This document shows positions 33,764 to 43,164 of a stretch of 64,000 nt of DNA, piece after piece (positions within the stretch are counted from its first letter, which is position 1; every line of letters starts with the position of its first letter). A program made the position numbers and the translations under genes. The notes under the pieces were generated by a model, which did no database searches, was not told the origin of the DNA, and saw nothing but the letters and a program-made list of their open reading frames with translations. The stretch is from Haematococcus lacustris (lineage: Eukaryota; Chlorophyta; Chlorophyceae; Chlamydomonadales; Haematococcaceae). The stretch covers positions 7,805,705 through 7,869,704 of the forward strand of contig JASKMD010000008.1 of the NCBI GenBank assembly GCA_030144725.1, read 5' to 3'.

Positions 33764-33906
33764 CACGCGATGCGCAGTGCGACGGGCGGTGGCGTCTTCG
33801 AGCAACTTGGGTTTCCCGTGAAAAACTCACGGTTGTGTGAAAATAGACAAGTGGCGCCGTCAGCCTCCTCAGCTCGTCAGCAGCAGCTGGCGCAGCCTTT
33901 GTAAGT

Positions 33907-34944
33907 GTGCCATGTTGGACCACTGTGCAGTTGGAGGTGGTCGCAAGCTGTCAGTTTACGGTGGCCATGTCAGCCCAAGCACTACGCTTTGCACTCTGGC
34001 TCAAGAAACAAGTGTGGCCGTGCTGCAAGACCTGCCTCACTGCTGCTGCCCTGAGCTGCAGGGAGGACGCTGAAGGACCCGAAGTCCTGGCTGCAGTGCT
34101 GGAAGCCGCCTACTGCCGCCAAGCTATAGAGGCTGCTGAATCCCCGCCTCTGCCTCATTCAACCTTGCCCACTACCTGCTCCTCCTGCCTGAGCCCCCAT
34201 CCCCTTACTCCAGTTGTCCCAGCCTCCACCCCCTTGGACACCGCTAGCCAGTCACAGCCCAGACGTGGGTGGTTGGGCAGACGCCGCAAGTGCCACCCTG
34301 CTGACCACGGGCTCGGCAGTACCTCGGACTGCAGCCAGCAGGCCCCTCCCCAGCCTCCACTGCCCCTGGCTTCGCATGCAGCAGGGCCACAGGGCGCTGG
34401 CTGTGTGGGGTGCGGCGCAGTGTGGTTGAGTGTACACTCCTGCTTTCGTCCAACCACTGCTTGGGGAGTGAGCAAGGAGGGAAGTGTGACCCAGCAGGCA
34501 CTGGACAGCCAGACCGTGGCGGCTATTGTAGCAACGGCGCACAAGCGTGCGGTGCAGGATGCCCCTGCCTTTTCCCAGCAAGTCAAGGCGGCCGGCTGGA
34601 AGGTGAGCTCTATACTAGGGCAGGGCAGGGCAGGGCAGGGCAGGGCAGGGCAGGGCAGGGCAGGGCAGGGCAGGGCAGGGCAGGGCAGGGCAGGGCGGGG
34701 CGGGGCGGGGCGGGGCGGGGCGGGGCGGGGCGGGGCGGGGCGGGGCGGGGCGGGGCGGGGCGGGGCGGGGCCGGGGGCGGGGCCGGGGCCGGGGCCGGGG
34801 CCGGGGCCGGGGCCGGGGCCGGGGCCGGGGCCGGGGCCGGGGCCGGGGCCGGGGCCGGGGCCGGGGCCGGGGCCGGGGCCGGGGCCGGGGCCATCAGCAC
34901 GGTGTACAGCATGACTGGTTGACTGTATGCGCATCGTCTGCGTG

Positions 34945-35029
<85 letters not shown>

Positions 35030-35093
35030 GTCGCAGATCACACCATTCCTGCTGTCAAAGTCCGAGAAGGAGGGCTTTGTGCTGCTCCCTTAG
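33907..35093 (+). CDS. Unrecognised gene, at least two exons
   Basis: The last exon pair is well supported. A frame ending TVAAIVATAHKRAVQDAP then FSQQVKAAGWK stops at a GTGAGC donor (34602/34603). After TTGTCGCAG, exon 35037-35093 continues in phase as ITPFLLSKSEKEGFVLLP-stop. The same frame is open upstream to about 33907, including GPEVLAAVLEAAYCRQAIEAAE, but a proline/serine-rich section between suggests hidden introns; a CCCAGCAG acceptor exists at 34497. No family is recognised. The last intron is filled with G-rich and TG repeats. Confidence 0.45.
34615..34893. repeat. GGGCA, GGGGC and GGGGCC arrays (G-quadruplex-prone) in the last intron
   Basis: About 15 GGGCA units, then about 12 GGGGC units, then about 18 GGGGCC units, all G-rich on the + (coding) strand, starting 12 nt after a 5' splice site. 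Confidence 0.97.
34946..35028. repeat. TG dinucleotide array in the same intron
   Basis: About 41 uninterrupted TG units ending 9 nt before the acceptor CAG at 35036. Confidence 0.97.
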
Positions 35094-35520
35094 GGAATAC
35101 CATGATCAGCTTAGCTGGGAGCATTATGTGGAGGCTGGCACTCGTGATCACCGCATGCACCCTACATGTCTATACTGCAGCGCACAAAAATACGATGCAT
35201 CATGCTTGTCTGCTATGGATGGCAACGCTGCTCATTGCACGGGAGTTTGCAAAGCTAGCCCATGCGCTTGTAGTAGTATAGCTCATGCGCATGGGTGAGC
35301 ACTAGCACTTCCACAGCTTAGTGATTAAACACACTGCAGACGTCTCTAAGCCATTGCCTGAGCTCAGGTCATCCCTTGCCACAATCAACCTGTCTGTTGC
35401 TACAGCTGCAGCAACATGTAGCAGGTCGACAGACTTACAACAAGCTGCGTAATGGCGCCTGATGGCTGCCCACCCTTGGGTAACGGCCTGCCTCTCTACC
35501 TGTAACTCTACCTGTGGCTT
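35094..35520. other. No gene recognised
   Basis: Downstream flank of the 33.9-35.1 kb gene, ending at the 3' terminus of Fanzor copy D. Nothing recognised. Confidence 0.4.
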
Positions 35521-36252
35521 GTCAGCCCCCTTGTCCCTCACTAGGGCCTCCAATTTAGCCGGAACCAGCAGCCACTAGCAGCCACTAACTAGCTCCGGCT
35601 AAAATAGTGTTATTGGGCTGTGTGGAGTAAACCCAGTGCACTAATGGCACATGAGCCGCCTACCACCTACAATATTGCCTGACCCGAGGGCTATATGATG
35701 TAGAGTTGGCATGACAAAACATGCACTAAGTGAAAGCTGATGACAGCTCAAAGTGGGGGGGCACACACTACTGTGCCTCAGCAGGCTGCTGCTGCTGCTC
35801 CTGGGCCTTGGGTGGCTTGTCTCGCAGCCGCTTGTAGCCCAGACCAGGGTACTCCTTGCCCTTGGCTGGCAGAGCTCCCTGGTCTGGCCAGAAGCACAGC
35901 TCCAGTGGCCGCCACCTGCTCTCCCCAATGCGCTGCATGTTCAGCGCTGCATTGCAGTCCCTGTCCAGCCACCTGCCAGGCTGTGGTGCTGGCTTTGCCT
36001 TGGCAGCCTTGCCCTTGCCCTTGGTGGGCTCAGCTGCCCCTGGCTCAGCCTTGGTGCGCTTGCTGCGCTTGGCTGGCTGGGGTGTGCTGGGCCCTGGCTC
36101 TGAGGCTGCTGCCTGTGTGGCTGCCTGGCTGCTGCGGGGGGCCTGTGGGGGCCTGCGGGGGGCGTCTTCGAGCAACTGCGGGGGACGGGTGGTGGCGTCT
36201 TCGAGCAACTTGGGTTTCCCGTGAAAAATACACGGTTGTGGGAAAATACACA
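35521..36252 (-). mobile_element. Fanzor family 1 copy D: short, internally deleted derivative with both ends
   Basis: The 3' half matches copies A and E from AATTTAGCCGGA (35552) through RWLDRDCNAALN up to PPQAPRSSQAAT. It is then joined at about 36160 to the family's 5' end (GACGCC, CGAAGACGCC, CCCAAGTTGCTCG, then TTTTCACGGGAAACC, read on minus), which is present twice in part. The result is a 0.73-kb element lacking all N-terminal and RuvC-I/II coding sequence, like a non-autonomous derivative of a larger transposon. Confidence 0.75.
35772..36160 (-). pseudogene. Fanzor nuclease copy D, C-terminal fragment
   Basis: Only the linker (AKRSKRTKAEPGAAEPTKGK), RuvC-III (RWLDRDCNAALNMQRI) and the tail to PAEAQ-stop remain, in one open frame. 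It has neither a start codon of its own nor the earlier catalytic residues. Confidence 0.8.
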
Positions 36253-36677
36253 AAAAAGAAATTTTGTGGCTTGTCAGCCTGCTGCCTCTGTCGCCACATT
36301 TCACACCACGGAACCCGGCCAGGCTACGCCAACCATTGCTGCGATAGGCTACGGTGGGCATTCTTCTCCTTCACCTCCTTCAGCGTACCTGGGCTCGGCC
36401 AGGTCTGGCAGTAGAGGTGCCTGAGGCTGGACAGATGTGTCCGGCGGCATGTCAATAGGCTGCGTATCCCTGGGACGAGAGAGCAGGATAGCGCGGTAAA
36501 ACAGGACAGCGCGATAGGAAGTAATGGCTTTGGTTTTCAACGGTAAACTGACCCTTTGATACGCAACACTGCCGCTGGCTGTTGTTGTAGTTTATACAGG
36601 CTGTTAGGGCTGTTAGGGCTGTCAGGATACCCAAGTTGCTCGAAGACGCCACAGCCCGTCGCACTGCGCATCGCGTG

Positions 36678-38954
36678 ATGGCTAAGAAGAAGCGGAAGGG
36701 TAGCGACAAGAAACATAAAGGTGCTTGTCCCCAGCCGTGACGTGAGCCCTAGACGTGAGTTACGCGCTGTGAGATAACCCGTCGCTCCTGTTGGTTCCAT
36801 CGCAACGTCTCGTTCCGCCCAAGGCAAGCAACGGCAGGATCGTCGAGATGGCTGGGCCACGCGTCAACGTCAGGTGTGGGTCTGCTCCCGCCTTATGTGC
36901 CCCCGCACTGTTTGTGTTGACCCCGCCTTGTGTCTTGGCTTGTCAAAATGGCCTGTCAAAATGTCAATTGTGCTTGGCTGCAGGTGATTAAGGTCCCCGA
37001 GGGCGCAGTGCTGCGCGGCTGCAAGAAGACCAGGCGCAAGCTGAGGGAGCACCTCCGGCTGCGGGCTGAGATCCACTCCCAGCTCCGCTTCATCGCTTCG
37101 CTATTTGTACTGCGCATCTTTCTCACCTGCCTTGTGGGCTACCCTACCCCAGGCTCCCCCAGCGCCCCTCAGCCTCCAGCCGTGCAGCCTCCCCAACCCC
37201 CTGATGCTCCCCCCCTACCCCCACTCCCCCCACGGGCCCCTGCCCAGCCTGCCCAGCCTGCCCAGCCTGCCAGCACGGAGTGTGACTCTGACTCTGACTC
37301 CGAGTCAGACTGGGCCTGACCAAGGAAACCCGGGAAGCTTTCACCTCCCAGCCAGCACTGAGCCATCACTGGGCCAGGTGGTTCAACACAAACAAGCTTC
37401 GCAACAAGGAGTTTCATTTCGAGAGGTTGGTGGACACCGATGGTGTCAGCGTGTGCGTGCACTACACGCGCCCCCTTCCCCCTCCTCCAGCCCCACCACC
37501 TCCAGCTGCCAGCAGCAGCAGCAGCACCAGCAGCCGCCCAAGTGCAGCAGCAGCGGCGGCTCATGCAGTGGGACTCCCCCACATAGGCAGGGGCATAGCT
37601 GAGGTGCGTGAGTTTGTGTTTGACCCAGACACACAGATTGGAGTGGGCATCGACCCCGGCGTCACCCAGGCAGTCAGCGCAGCCTCTGTGGTGTGGGATC
37701 CAGCAACAGGCCAGCTCAAGGCAGACCAGCTGCGTCGGTGGAAGCTGACCAAGGGCGAGGTGAAGCATGCCAGCGGCCTGAACAATGCCCGCCGCACCAT
37801 CCAGCGGTGGCTGGCTCCAATCAAGCCCCACCTCCAGCACCTGGCAGCTGCCAGCTCAGCCGGCACCTCCCTGGAGGCCAACCTGAAGCACATCACCGTC
37901 ACTCTGTCCACCTGGGATGCGGTGTGGGAGGTGTACCTGGACCCCAAGTGGGCACGGCAGCGGCTGAGGCTGTACGGAGCCCAGGACCGGGCGCTGGAGA
38001 AGTTCTTTAACAAGGTGAGGGTGGGTGGGTGGGTAGGTGGGAGGGAGGGAGGGAAAGGGACTGAGAGGTGACGAAACGAAAAAGTACTTGACTGTGCCAT
38101 GCCTAACCTGGTGCCAACATGTCAGCCACCACATGTGTGCCTTGTGTGCATGGCTGCAGTTGGAGGAGGGCATGGAGGAGTTGTCCATGGATCGCCATGG
38201 GTGTGCCAAGCAGCTGGTTGTGTTCTTTGGAGCAGCTAGCATTGGCACCAGGGGAGGGTGGGGTGCTGATGCGGTGTTGCGTGCCTGCCGCAAGGTGGTG
38301 TGCAGGCCCAGGGGCAAAGACCAGGATGGGGGCAGGGTGGTGCTTGTCGATGAGCACCGCACCAGCCGGGTCAGCTCAGCAGTGAATGGCAAGCAGCCCT
38401 GTGAGGTGGAGCTGAACACACTCAGTGCCACAAGACCTGCAGGCTGGAAGCCCCCAGCAGGGCAGGTGGAAGAGCGCCTGGTGCGCCCAGCCTGGAGCCA
38501 GGAGCGTGGCCAGCCAGTGCGGGGCCTGGTGTGGTGCCCGGTAGTGGCCCCCCGCAGGCCCCCACAGGCCCCCCGCAGCAGCCAGGCAGCCACACAGGCA
38601 GCAGCCTCAGAGCCAGGGCCCAGCACACCCCAGCCAGCCAAGCGCAGCAAGCGCACCAAGGCTGAGCCAGGGGCAGCTGAGCCCACCAAGGGCACAGGCA
38701 AGGGCAAGGGCAAGGCTGCCAAGGCCAAGCCAGCACCACAGCCAGGCAGGTGGCTGGACAGGGACTGCAATGCAGCGCTGAACATGCAGCGCATTGGGGA
38801 GAGCAGGTGGCGTCCACTGGAGCTGTGCTTCTGGCCAGACCAGGGAGCTCTGCCAGCCAAGGGCAAGGAGTACCCTGGTCTGGGGTACAAGCGGCTGCGA
38901 GACAAGCCCCCCAAGGCCCAGGAGCAGCAGCAGCAGCCCGCTGAGGCACAGTAG
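36678..38954 (+). pseudogene. Fanzor (TnpB-like) nuclease copy E
   Basis: Exon 1 at 36678-36720 gives MAKKKRKGSDKKHK. Exon 2 should begin near 36806, but its acceptor is CGCAA where copy C has CGCAG. Exon 3 starts at 36984 (VIKVPEGAVLRG) and hits a deletion in the SDSDSESD tract at about 37316, which leads to a stop. From there a different frame is open: LTKETREAFTSQPALSHHW, VCVHYTRP, QIGVGIDPGVTQAVSA (RuvC-I Asp), exon end 38014, 145-bp intron, exon 38160-38954 with VVFFGAASIG, VDEHRTSRVSS, RGLVWCP and RWLDRDCNAALN. The RuvC residues are all present, but the N-terminus cannot be joined in frame. C and E together outline the complete protein. Confidence 0.82.
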
Positions 38955-39196
38955 TGTGTGCCCCCCCACTTTGAGCTGTCATCAGCTTTCACTTAGTGCA
39001 TGTTTTGTCATGCCAACTCTACTGCATAGCCCTCGGGTCAGGCAATCATGTAGGTGGTAGGCGGCTCATGTGCCATTAGTGCACTGGGTTTACTCCACAC
39101 AGCCCAATAACACTATTTTAGCCGGAGCTAGTTAGTGGCTGCTAGTGGCTGCTAGTTCCGGCTAAAATGGAGGCCCTAGTGAGGGACAAGGGGCTG
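38955..39196 (+). ncRNA. Candidate guide-RNA region and 3' end of Fanzor copy E
   Basis: Same non-coding tail as in copy A. Hairpin arms lie at 39115-39126 and 39157-39168. Role inferred, not shown. Confidence 0.4.
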
Positions 39197-39468
39197 GACA
39201 GATGTGTTTCAGCAAGGTAGTTGATGCGGCTCCATCTGCGAGGGGTGATGCAGCGCGGGAGGGGCGGTATAGGAATGCATGGAGGCGCCTGGGTCAAGCG
39301 TGTGGGCTCTGTTGCTCTGCTGCCGCCGGTCTTGCCACCGACTCATAGATTCGTTTCATTACAGAGCAGCGGCGTGAGCGCAGTGTGTTGTGAAAAAGGA
39401 GAAAGTGTGAGACATATGACCATGTCAGGACACCAAGTCAGGTGTTCCCAACATGGGGTTGGTAATCT

Positions 39469-39804
39469 TCATGCAAGTACTCTCTCAATACCGCACTGTT
39501 TTTGATAGCGTATATCACATTGACATTGGCGGTTTAGTCCGCGTAATCTGACCATCAGCGCTAGCCATTGGAGTCTTTGCTCGCGTACTGCCACATGTGC
39601 CCGCGAACAAATCACATCGGCGAGACGGGTCTCCTTGGCACGGTGAGCCACATCGCTGAGGCCCCATCTACCTAGCGTAGTGAGCTGGTTGTGCACAAAT
39701 GGAATGTCCGGCTGACACCCAACGCGATGTCTGCCGGGCGTGCAGGGCACCTTGACGGCGTGTTTGGAACATATGAATATACTCGCTTCCGCCAAATACA
39801 CCAT
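39469..39804 (-). CDS. Small hypothetical ORF (111 aa), copy 1
   Basis: ATG-started open frame reading MVYLAEASIFICSKHAVKV, later HRAKETRLADVICSRAHVAV, ending GIERVLA. Composition is protein-like but no family is recognised. It is duplicated identically at 41704-42039, so the identity carries no evidence of selection. Confidence 0.25.
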   Translation of the reverse strand: MVYLAEASIFICSKHAVKVPCTPGRHRVGCQPDIPFVHNQLTTLGRWGLSDVAHRAKETRLADVICSRAHVAVREQRLQWLALMVRLRGLNRQCQCDIRYQKQCGIERVLA

Positions 39805-40084
39805 TTGGGTCGGCGCACACTAAGGTATCACCGGCTTACACACCCCCTCCTCCACTGTGTCCTCCACTGTGTTGCCCCGCTGCACCCACAAGAAAATGGC
39901 TATATTTTATTTGTTCTTGACCCATTAGCGCATCTGTTGAAACAAACCGCACAACAAACAGCTTAGGCCTCTATCTGTTCGACAGCTTTGAAGTTACATC
40001 ATGTACACCAGAATGGTGCAAGGCCACGGCATGCAACGACCCACCATGCCCGCCACCCCTCCACCCATCAATGCAGGAGCCCAC

Positions 40085-40270
40085 CTCATTGCCCACCCTT
40101 CCCAGCCCAATCCCTCCCAGCCCAACCCCTCCCTGCCCAACCTCCCAGCCCACCCCTCCCAGCCCACCCCCTCCCAGCTCACCCCCTCCCAGCCCACCCC
40201 TTCCCAGCCCACCCCCTCCCAGCCCACCCCCTCCCAGCCCACCCCCTCCCCCCCCGCCCCCTCCCAGCCC
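40085..40270. repeat. CCCAGCCCACCCCCT minisatellite, copy 1
   Basis: About twelve imperfect 15-bp units just upstream of the truncated ATG at 40282. Confidence 0.9.
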
Positions 40271-40281
40271 TAGCCACCACC

Positions 40282-40341
40282 ATGGGGGGTAAAAGGCTGA
40301 GCCCGAAGCAGCAGCCATGCCTAACCTGGTGCCATGCCTAA
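40282..40341 (+). pseudogene. 5' stub of the coiled-coil gene made by the tandem duplication
   Basis: Same upstream region and first codons (MGGKRLSPKQQ) as the gene at 42517, then cut at the duplication junction and closed by a stop after PCLTWCHA. A promoter copy may still fire here, reading into Fanzor copy F. Confidence 0.7.
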
Positions 40342-40394
40342 CCTGGTGCCAACATGTCAGCCACCACATGTGTGCCTTGTGTGCATGGCTGCAG

Positions 40395-41189
40395 TTGGAG
40401 GAGGGCATGGAGGAGTTGTCCATGGATCGCCATGGGTGTGCCAAGCAGCTGGTTGTGTTCTTTGGAGCAGCTAGCATTGGCACCAGGGGAGGGTGGGGTG
40501 CTGATGCGGTGTTGCGTGCCTGCCGCAAGGTGGTGTGCAGGCCCAGGGGCAAAGACCAGGATGGGGGCAGGGTGGTGCTTGTCGATGAGCACCGCACCAG
40601 CCGGGTCAGCTCAGCAGTGAATGGCAAGCAGCCCTGTGAGGTGGAGCTGAACACACTCAGTGCCACAAGACCTGCAGGCTGGAAGCCCCCAGCAGGGCAG
40701 GTGGAAGAGCGCCTGGTGCGCCCAGCCTGGAGCCAGGAGCGTGGCCAGCCAGTGCGGGGCCTGGTGTGGTGCCCGGTAGTGGCCCCCCGCAGGCCCCCAC
40801 AGGCCCCCCGCAGCAGCCAGGCAGCCACACAGGCAGCAGCCTCAGAGCCAGGGCCCAGCACACCCCAGCCAGCCAAGCGCAGCAAGCGCACCAAGGCTGA
40901 GCCAGGGGCAGCTGAGCCCACCAAGGGCACAGGCAAGGGCAAGGGCAAGGCTGCCAAGGCCAAGCCAGCACCACAGCCAGGCAGGTGGCTGGACAGGGAC
41001 TGCAATGCAGCGCTGAACATGCAGCGCATTGGGGAGAGCAGGTGGCGTCCACTGGAGCTGTGCTTCTGGCCAGACCAGGGAGCTCTGCCAGCCAAGGGCA
41101 AGGAGTACCCTGGTCTGGGGTACAAGCGGCTGCGAGACAAGCCCCCCAAGGCCCAGGAGCAGCAGCAGCAGCCCGCTGAGGCACAGTAG
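40395..41189 (+). pseudogene. Fanzor nuclease copy F (duplicated last exon of copy E)
   Basis: Identical to the last exon of copy E: VVFFGAASIG, VDEHRTSRVSS, RGLVWCP, linker, RWLDRDCNAALN and PAEAQ-stop. It is preceded only by the end of the intron, so it has no RuvC-I, no N-terminus and no start of its own. Confidence 0.85.
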
Positions 41190-41431
41190 TGTGTGCCCCC
41201 CCACTTTGAGCTGTCATCAGCTTTCACTTAGTGCATGTTTTGTCATGCCAACTCTACTGCATAGCCCTCGGGTCAGGCAATCATGTAGGTGGTAGGCGGC
41301 TCATGTGCCATTAGTGCACTGGGTTTACTCCACACAGCCCAATAACACTATTTTAGCCGGAGCTAGTTAGTGGCTGCTAGTGGCTGCTAGTTCCGGCTAA
41401 AATGGAGGCCCTAGTGAGGGACAAGGGGCTG
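41190..41431 (+). ncRNA. Candidate guide-RNA region and 3' end of Fanzor copy F
   Basis: Duplicate of the copy E tail, with hairpin arms spanning 41350-41403. Confidence 0.35.
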
Positions 41432-41703
41432 GACAGATGTGTTTCAGCAAGGTAGTTGATGCGGCTCCATCTGCGAGGGGTGATGCAGCGCGGGAGGGGC
41501 GGTATAGGAATGCATGGAGGCGCCTGGGTCAAGCGTGTGGGCTCTGTTGCTCTGCTGCCGCCGGTCTTGCCACCGACTCATAGATTCGTTTCATTACAGA
41601 GCAGCGGCGTGAGCGCAGTGTGTTGTGAAAAAGGAGAAAGTGTGAGACATATGACCATGTCAGGACACCAAGTCAGGTGTTCCCAACATGGGGTTGGTAA
41701 TCT

Positions 41704-42039
41704 TCATGCAAGTACTCTCTCAATACCGCACTGTTTTTGATAGCGTATATCACATTGACATTGGCGGTTTAGTCCGCGTAATCTGACCATCAGCGCTAGC
41801 CATTGGAGTCTTTGCTCGCGTACTGCCACATGTGCCCGCGAACAAATCACATCGGCGAGACGGGTCTCCTTGGCACGGTGAGCCACATCGCTGAGGCCCC
41901 ATCTACCTAGCGTAGTGAGCTGGTTGTGCACAAATGGAATGTCCGGCTGACACCCAACGCGATGTCTGCCGGGCGTGCAGGGCACCTTGACGGCGTGTTT
42001 GGAACATATGAATATACTCGCTTCCGCCAAATACACCAT
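41704..42039 (-). CDS. Small hypothetical ORF (111 aa), copy 2
   Basis: Identical second copy of the 39469-39804 ORF within the tandem duplication. Confidence 0.25.
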   Translation of the reverse strand: MVYLAEASIFICSKHAVKVPCTPGRHRVGCQPDIPFVHNQLTTLGRWGLSDVAHRAKETRLADVICSRAHVAVREQRLQWLALMVRLRGLNRQCQCDIRYQKQCGIERVLA

Positions 42040-42319
42040 TTGGGTCGGCGCACACTAAGGTATCACCGGCTTACACACCCCCTCCTCCACTGTGTCCTCC
42101 ACTGTGTTGCCCCGCTGCACCCACAAGAAAATGGCTATATTTTATTTGTTCTTGACCCATTAGCGCATCTGTTGAAACAAACCGCACAACAAACAGCTTA
42201 GGCCTCTATCTGTTCGACAGCTTTGAAGTTACATCATGTACACCAGAATGGTGCAAGGCCACGGCATGCAACGACCCACCATGCCCGCCACCCCTCCACC
42301 CATCAATGCAGGAGCCCAC

Positions 42320-42505
42320 CTCATTGCCCACCCTTCCCAGCCCAATCCCTCCCAGCCCAACCCCTCCCTGCCCAACCTCCCAGCCCACCCCTCCCAGCCC
42401 ACCCCCTCCCAGCTCACCCCCTCCCAGCCCACCCCTTCCCAGCCCACCCCCTCCCAGCCCACCCCCTCCCAGCCCACCCCCTCCCCCCCCGCCCCCTCCC
42501 AGCCC
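42320..42505. repeat. CCCAGCCCACCCCCT minisatellite, copy 2
   Basis: Duplicate of 40085-40270, just upstream of the intact ATG at 42517. Confidence 0.9.
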
Positions 42506-42516
42506 TAGCCACCACC

Positions 42517-43164
42517 ATGGGGGGTAAAAGGCTGAGCCCGAAGCAGCAGCTGCACCTGCAAAAGCTGCATGCCTCACCCAAGGCGGGGTTTAAATGCTGC
42601 CCTAGTGGCTTAAAAGCTCAGATGAAGAAGGCACGGGGTGAGACTATGCAGTTACGGGCAGAAGTTGAGCGGCTCCACCAGCAGCTCGATGATGCGATGG
42701 CAGATTTCCAGCAGGTGCAGGCAGACATTGAGCAGCTGCAGGCAGCACACCAAGAGGTGCAGGGTGAGAATGCGTCATTGGAGCAGCTGGCTGAGGAGCG
42801 CACCCATGCAATCCAGCTGCTGGAGCAAGACAAGCGCCGGCTGTCCCTTGCGCTACGCAACGTCCGCCGCTGCCGTCAATGCGGCCCCCGGCTCATCCGG
42901 CATCAGCGGCAGCTAATGAACATCCTGATGCGGCACCGGGTGTCACCAGAGGTGCTGCAGCGGTGTGCTGAGGGTGGCTATGGCATCCCGTCAGGCACTG
43001 CAGCCCAGCAGCCCTGCCCGGCTCCTGACCCACCCGCGTTGACAGCCAACTTCATTCCCACGCAAGTGGGGCGCCGTGGGCGCACTACCTCAGCACAGCC
43101 AGGCTGGTGCTGCAGACACAGGCCAGCCGCCGCAAGCTGGGCATGTGCCGAGAGCTGTTCGTGA
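42517..43164 (+). CDS. Coiled-coil protein with a Cys pair, unrecognised family
   Basis: The ATG lies in a good context (ACCACCATGG). MGGKRLSPKQQLHLQKLHAS is basic. Residues about 40-120 form a heptad-rich coiled coil (ETMQLRAEVERLHQQLDDAM, ADIEQLQAAHQEVQ). CRQCGPRLIRHQRQLMNILM follows, with one CxxC. The frame ends at 43164 in a Trp/Cys-rich tail that looks out of frame. An alternative continuation, YLSTARLVLQTQASRRKLGM to TVGRQ-stop near 43230, suggests an intron between. It may be a transposon-associated gene. Its first 11 codons and promoter are duplicated upstream. Confidence 0.5.
   Translation: MGGKRLSPKQQLHLQKLHASPKAGFKCCPSGLKAQMKKARGETMQLRAEVERLHQQLDDAMADFQQVQADIEQLQAAHQEVQGENASLEQLAEERTHAIQLLEQDKRRLSLALRNVRRCRQCGPRLIRHQRQLMNILMRHRVSPEVLQRCAEGGYGIPSGTAAQQPCPAPDPPALTANFIPTQVGRRGRTTSAQPGWCCRHRPAAASWACAESCS

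Larger units (their letters stand above)
31506..33850 (-). mobile_element. Fanzor family 1 element copy C, both ends present, RuvC core deleted
   Basis: Lies between the RUS gene and the gene at 33.9 kb. The 5' end (minus strand) carries ACCCAAGTTGCTCGAAGACG and the 3' end the usual GGGACAAGGGGGCTGACA with the 31536-31589 hairpin. It preserves all four N-terminal exons that copy A lacks. Confidence 0.8.
36630..39196 (+). mobile_element. Fanzor family 1 element copy E, best preserved RuvC region
   Basis: Runs from CCCAAGTTGCTCGAAGACGCC to GGGACAAGGGGCTG. It contains exon 1, a damaged exon 2, part of exon 3, the RuvC exons and the complete 3' tail with a hairpin at 39115-39168. A deletion at about 37316 removes the end of exon 3 and exon 4. 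Its 3' half is included in the 2.2-kb tandem duplication. Confidence 0.82.
38101..40315 (+). repeat. 2.2-kb tandem duplication, copy 1
   Basis: Matches 40336-42550 at a constant offset of 2,235 bp with no difference noticed, including the encoded proteins. It begins inside the Fanzor E intron and ends inside the first codons of the coiled-coil gene (AAGCAGCAGC). Confidence 0.93.
40336..42550 (+). repeat. 2.2-kb tandem duplication, copy 2
   Basis: Second copy. The 20-bp junction (40316-40335) contains an extra copy of GCCTAACCTGGTGCC, which could reflect a slipped or microhomology-mediated join. Confidence 0.93.

Noticed and set aside
38160..38954. Bacterial IS605 TnpB insertion
   Set aside because: The RuvC-III motif is TnpB-like, but the gene has spliceosomal introns, a nuclear localisation signal and algal base composition, which fits Fanzor.
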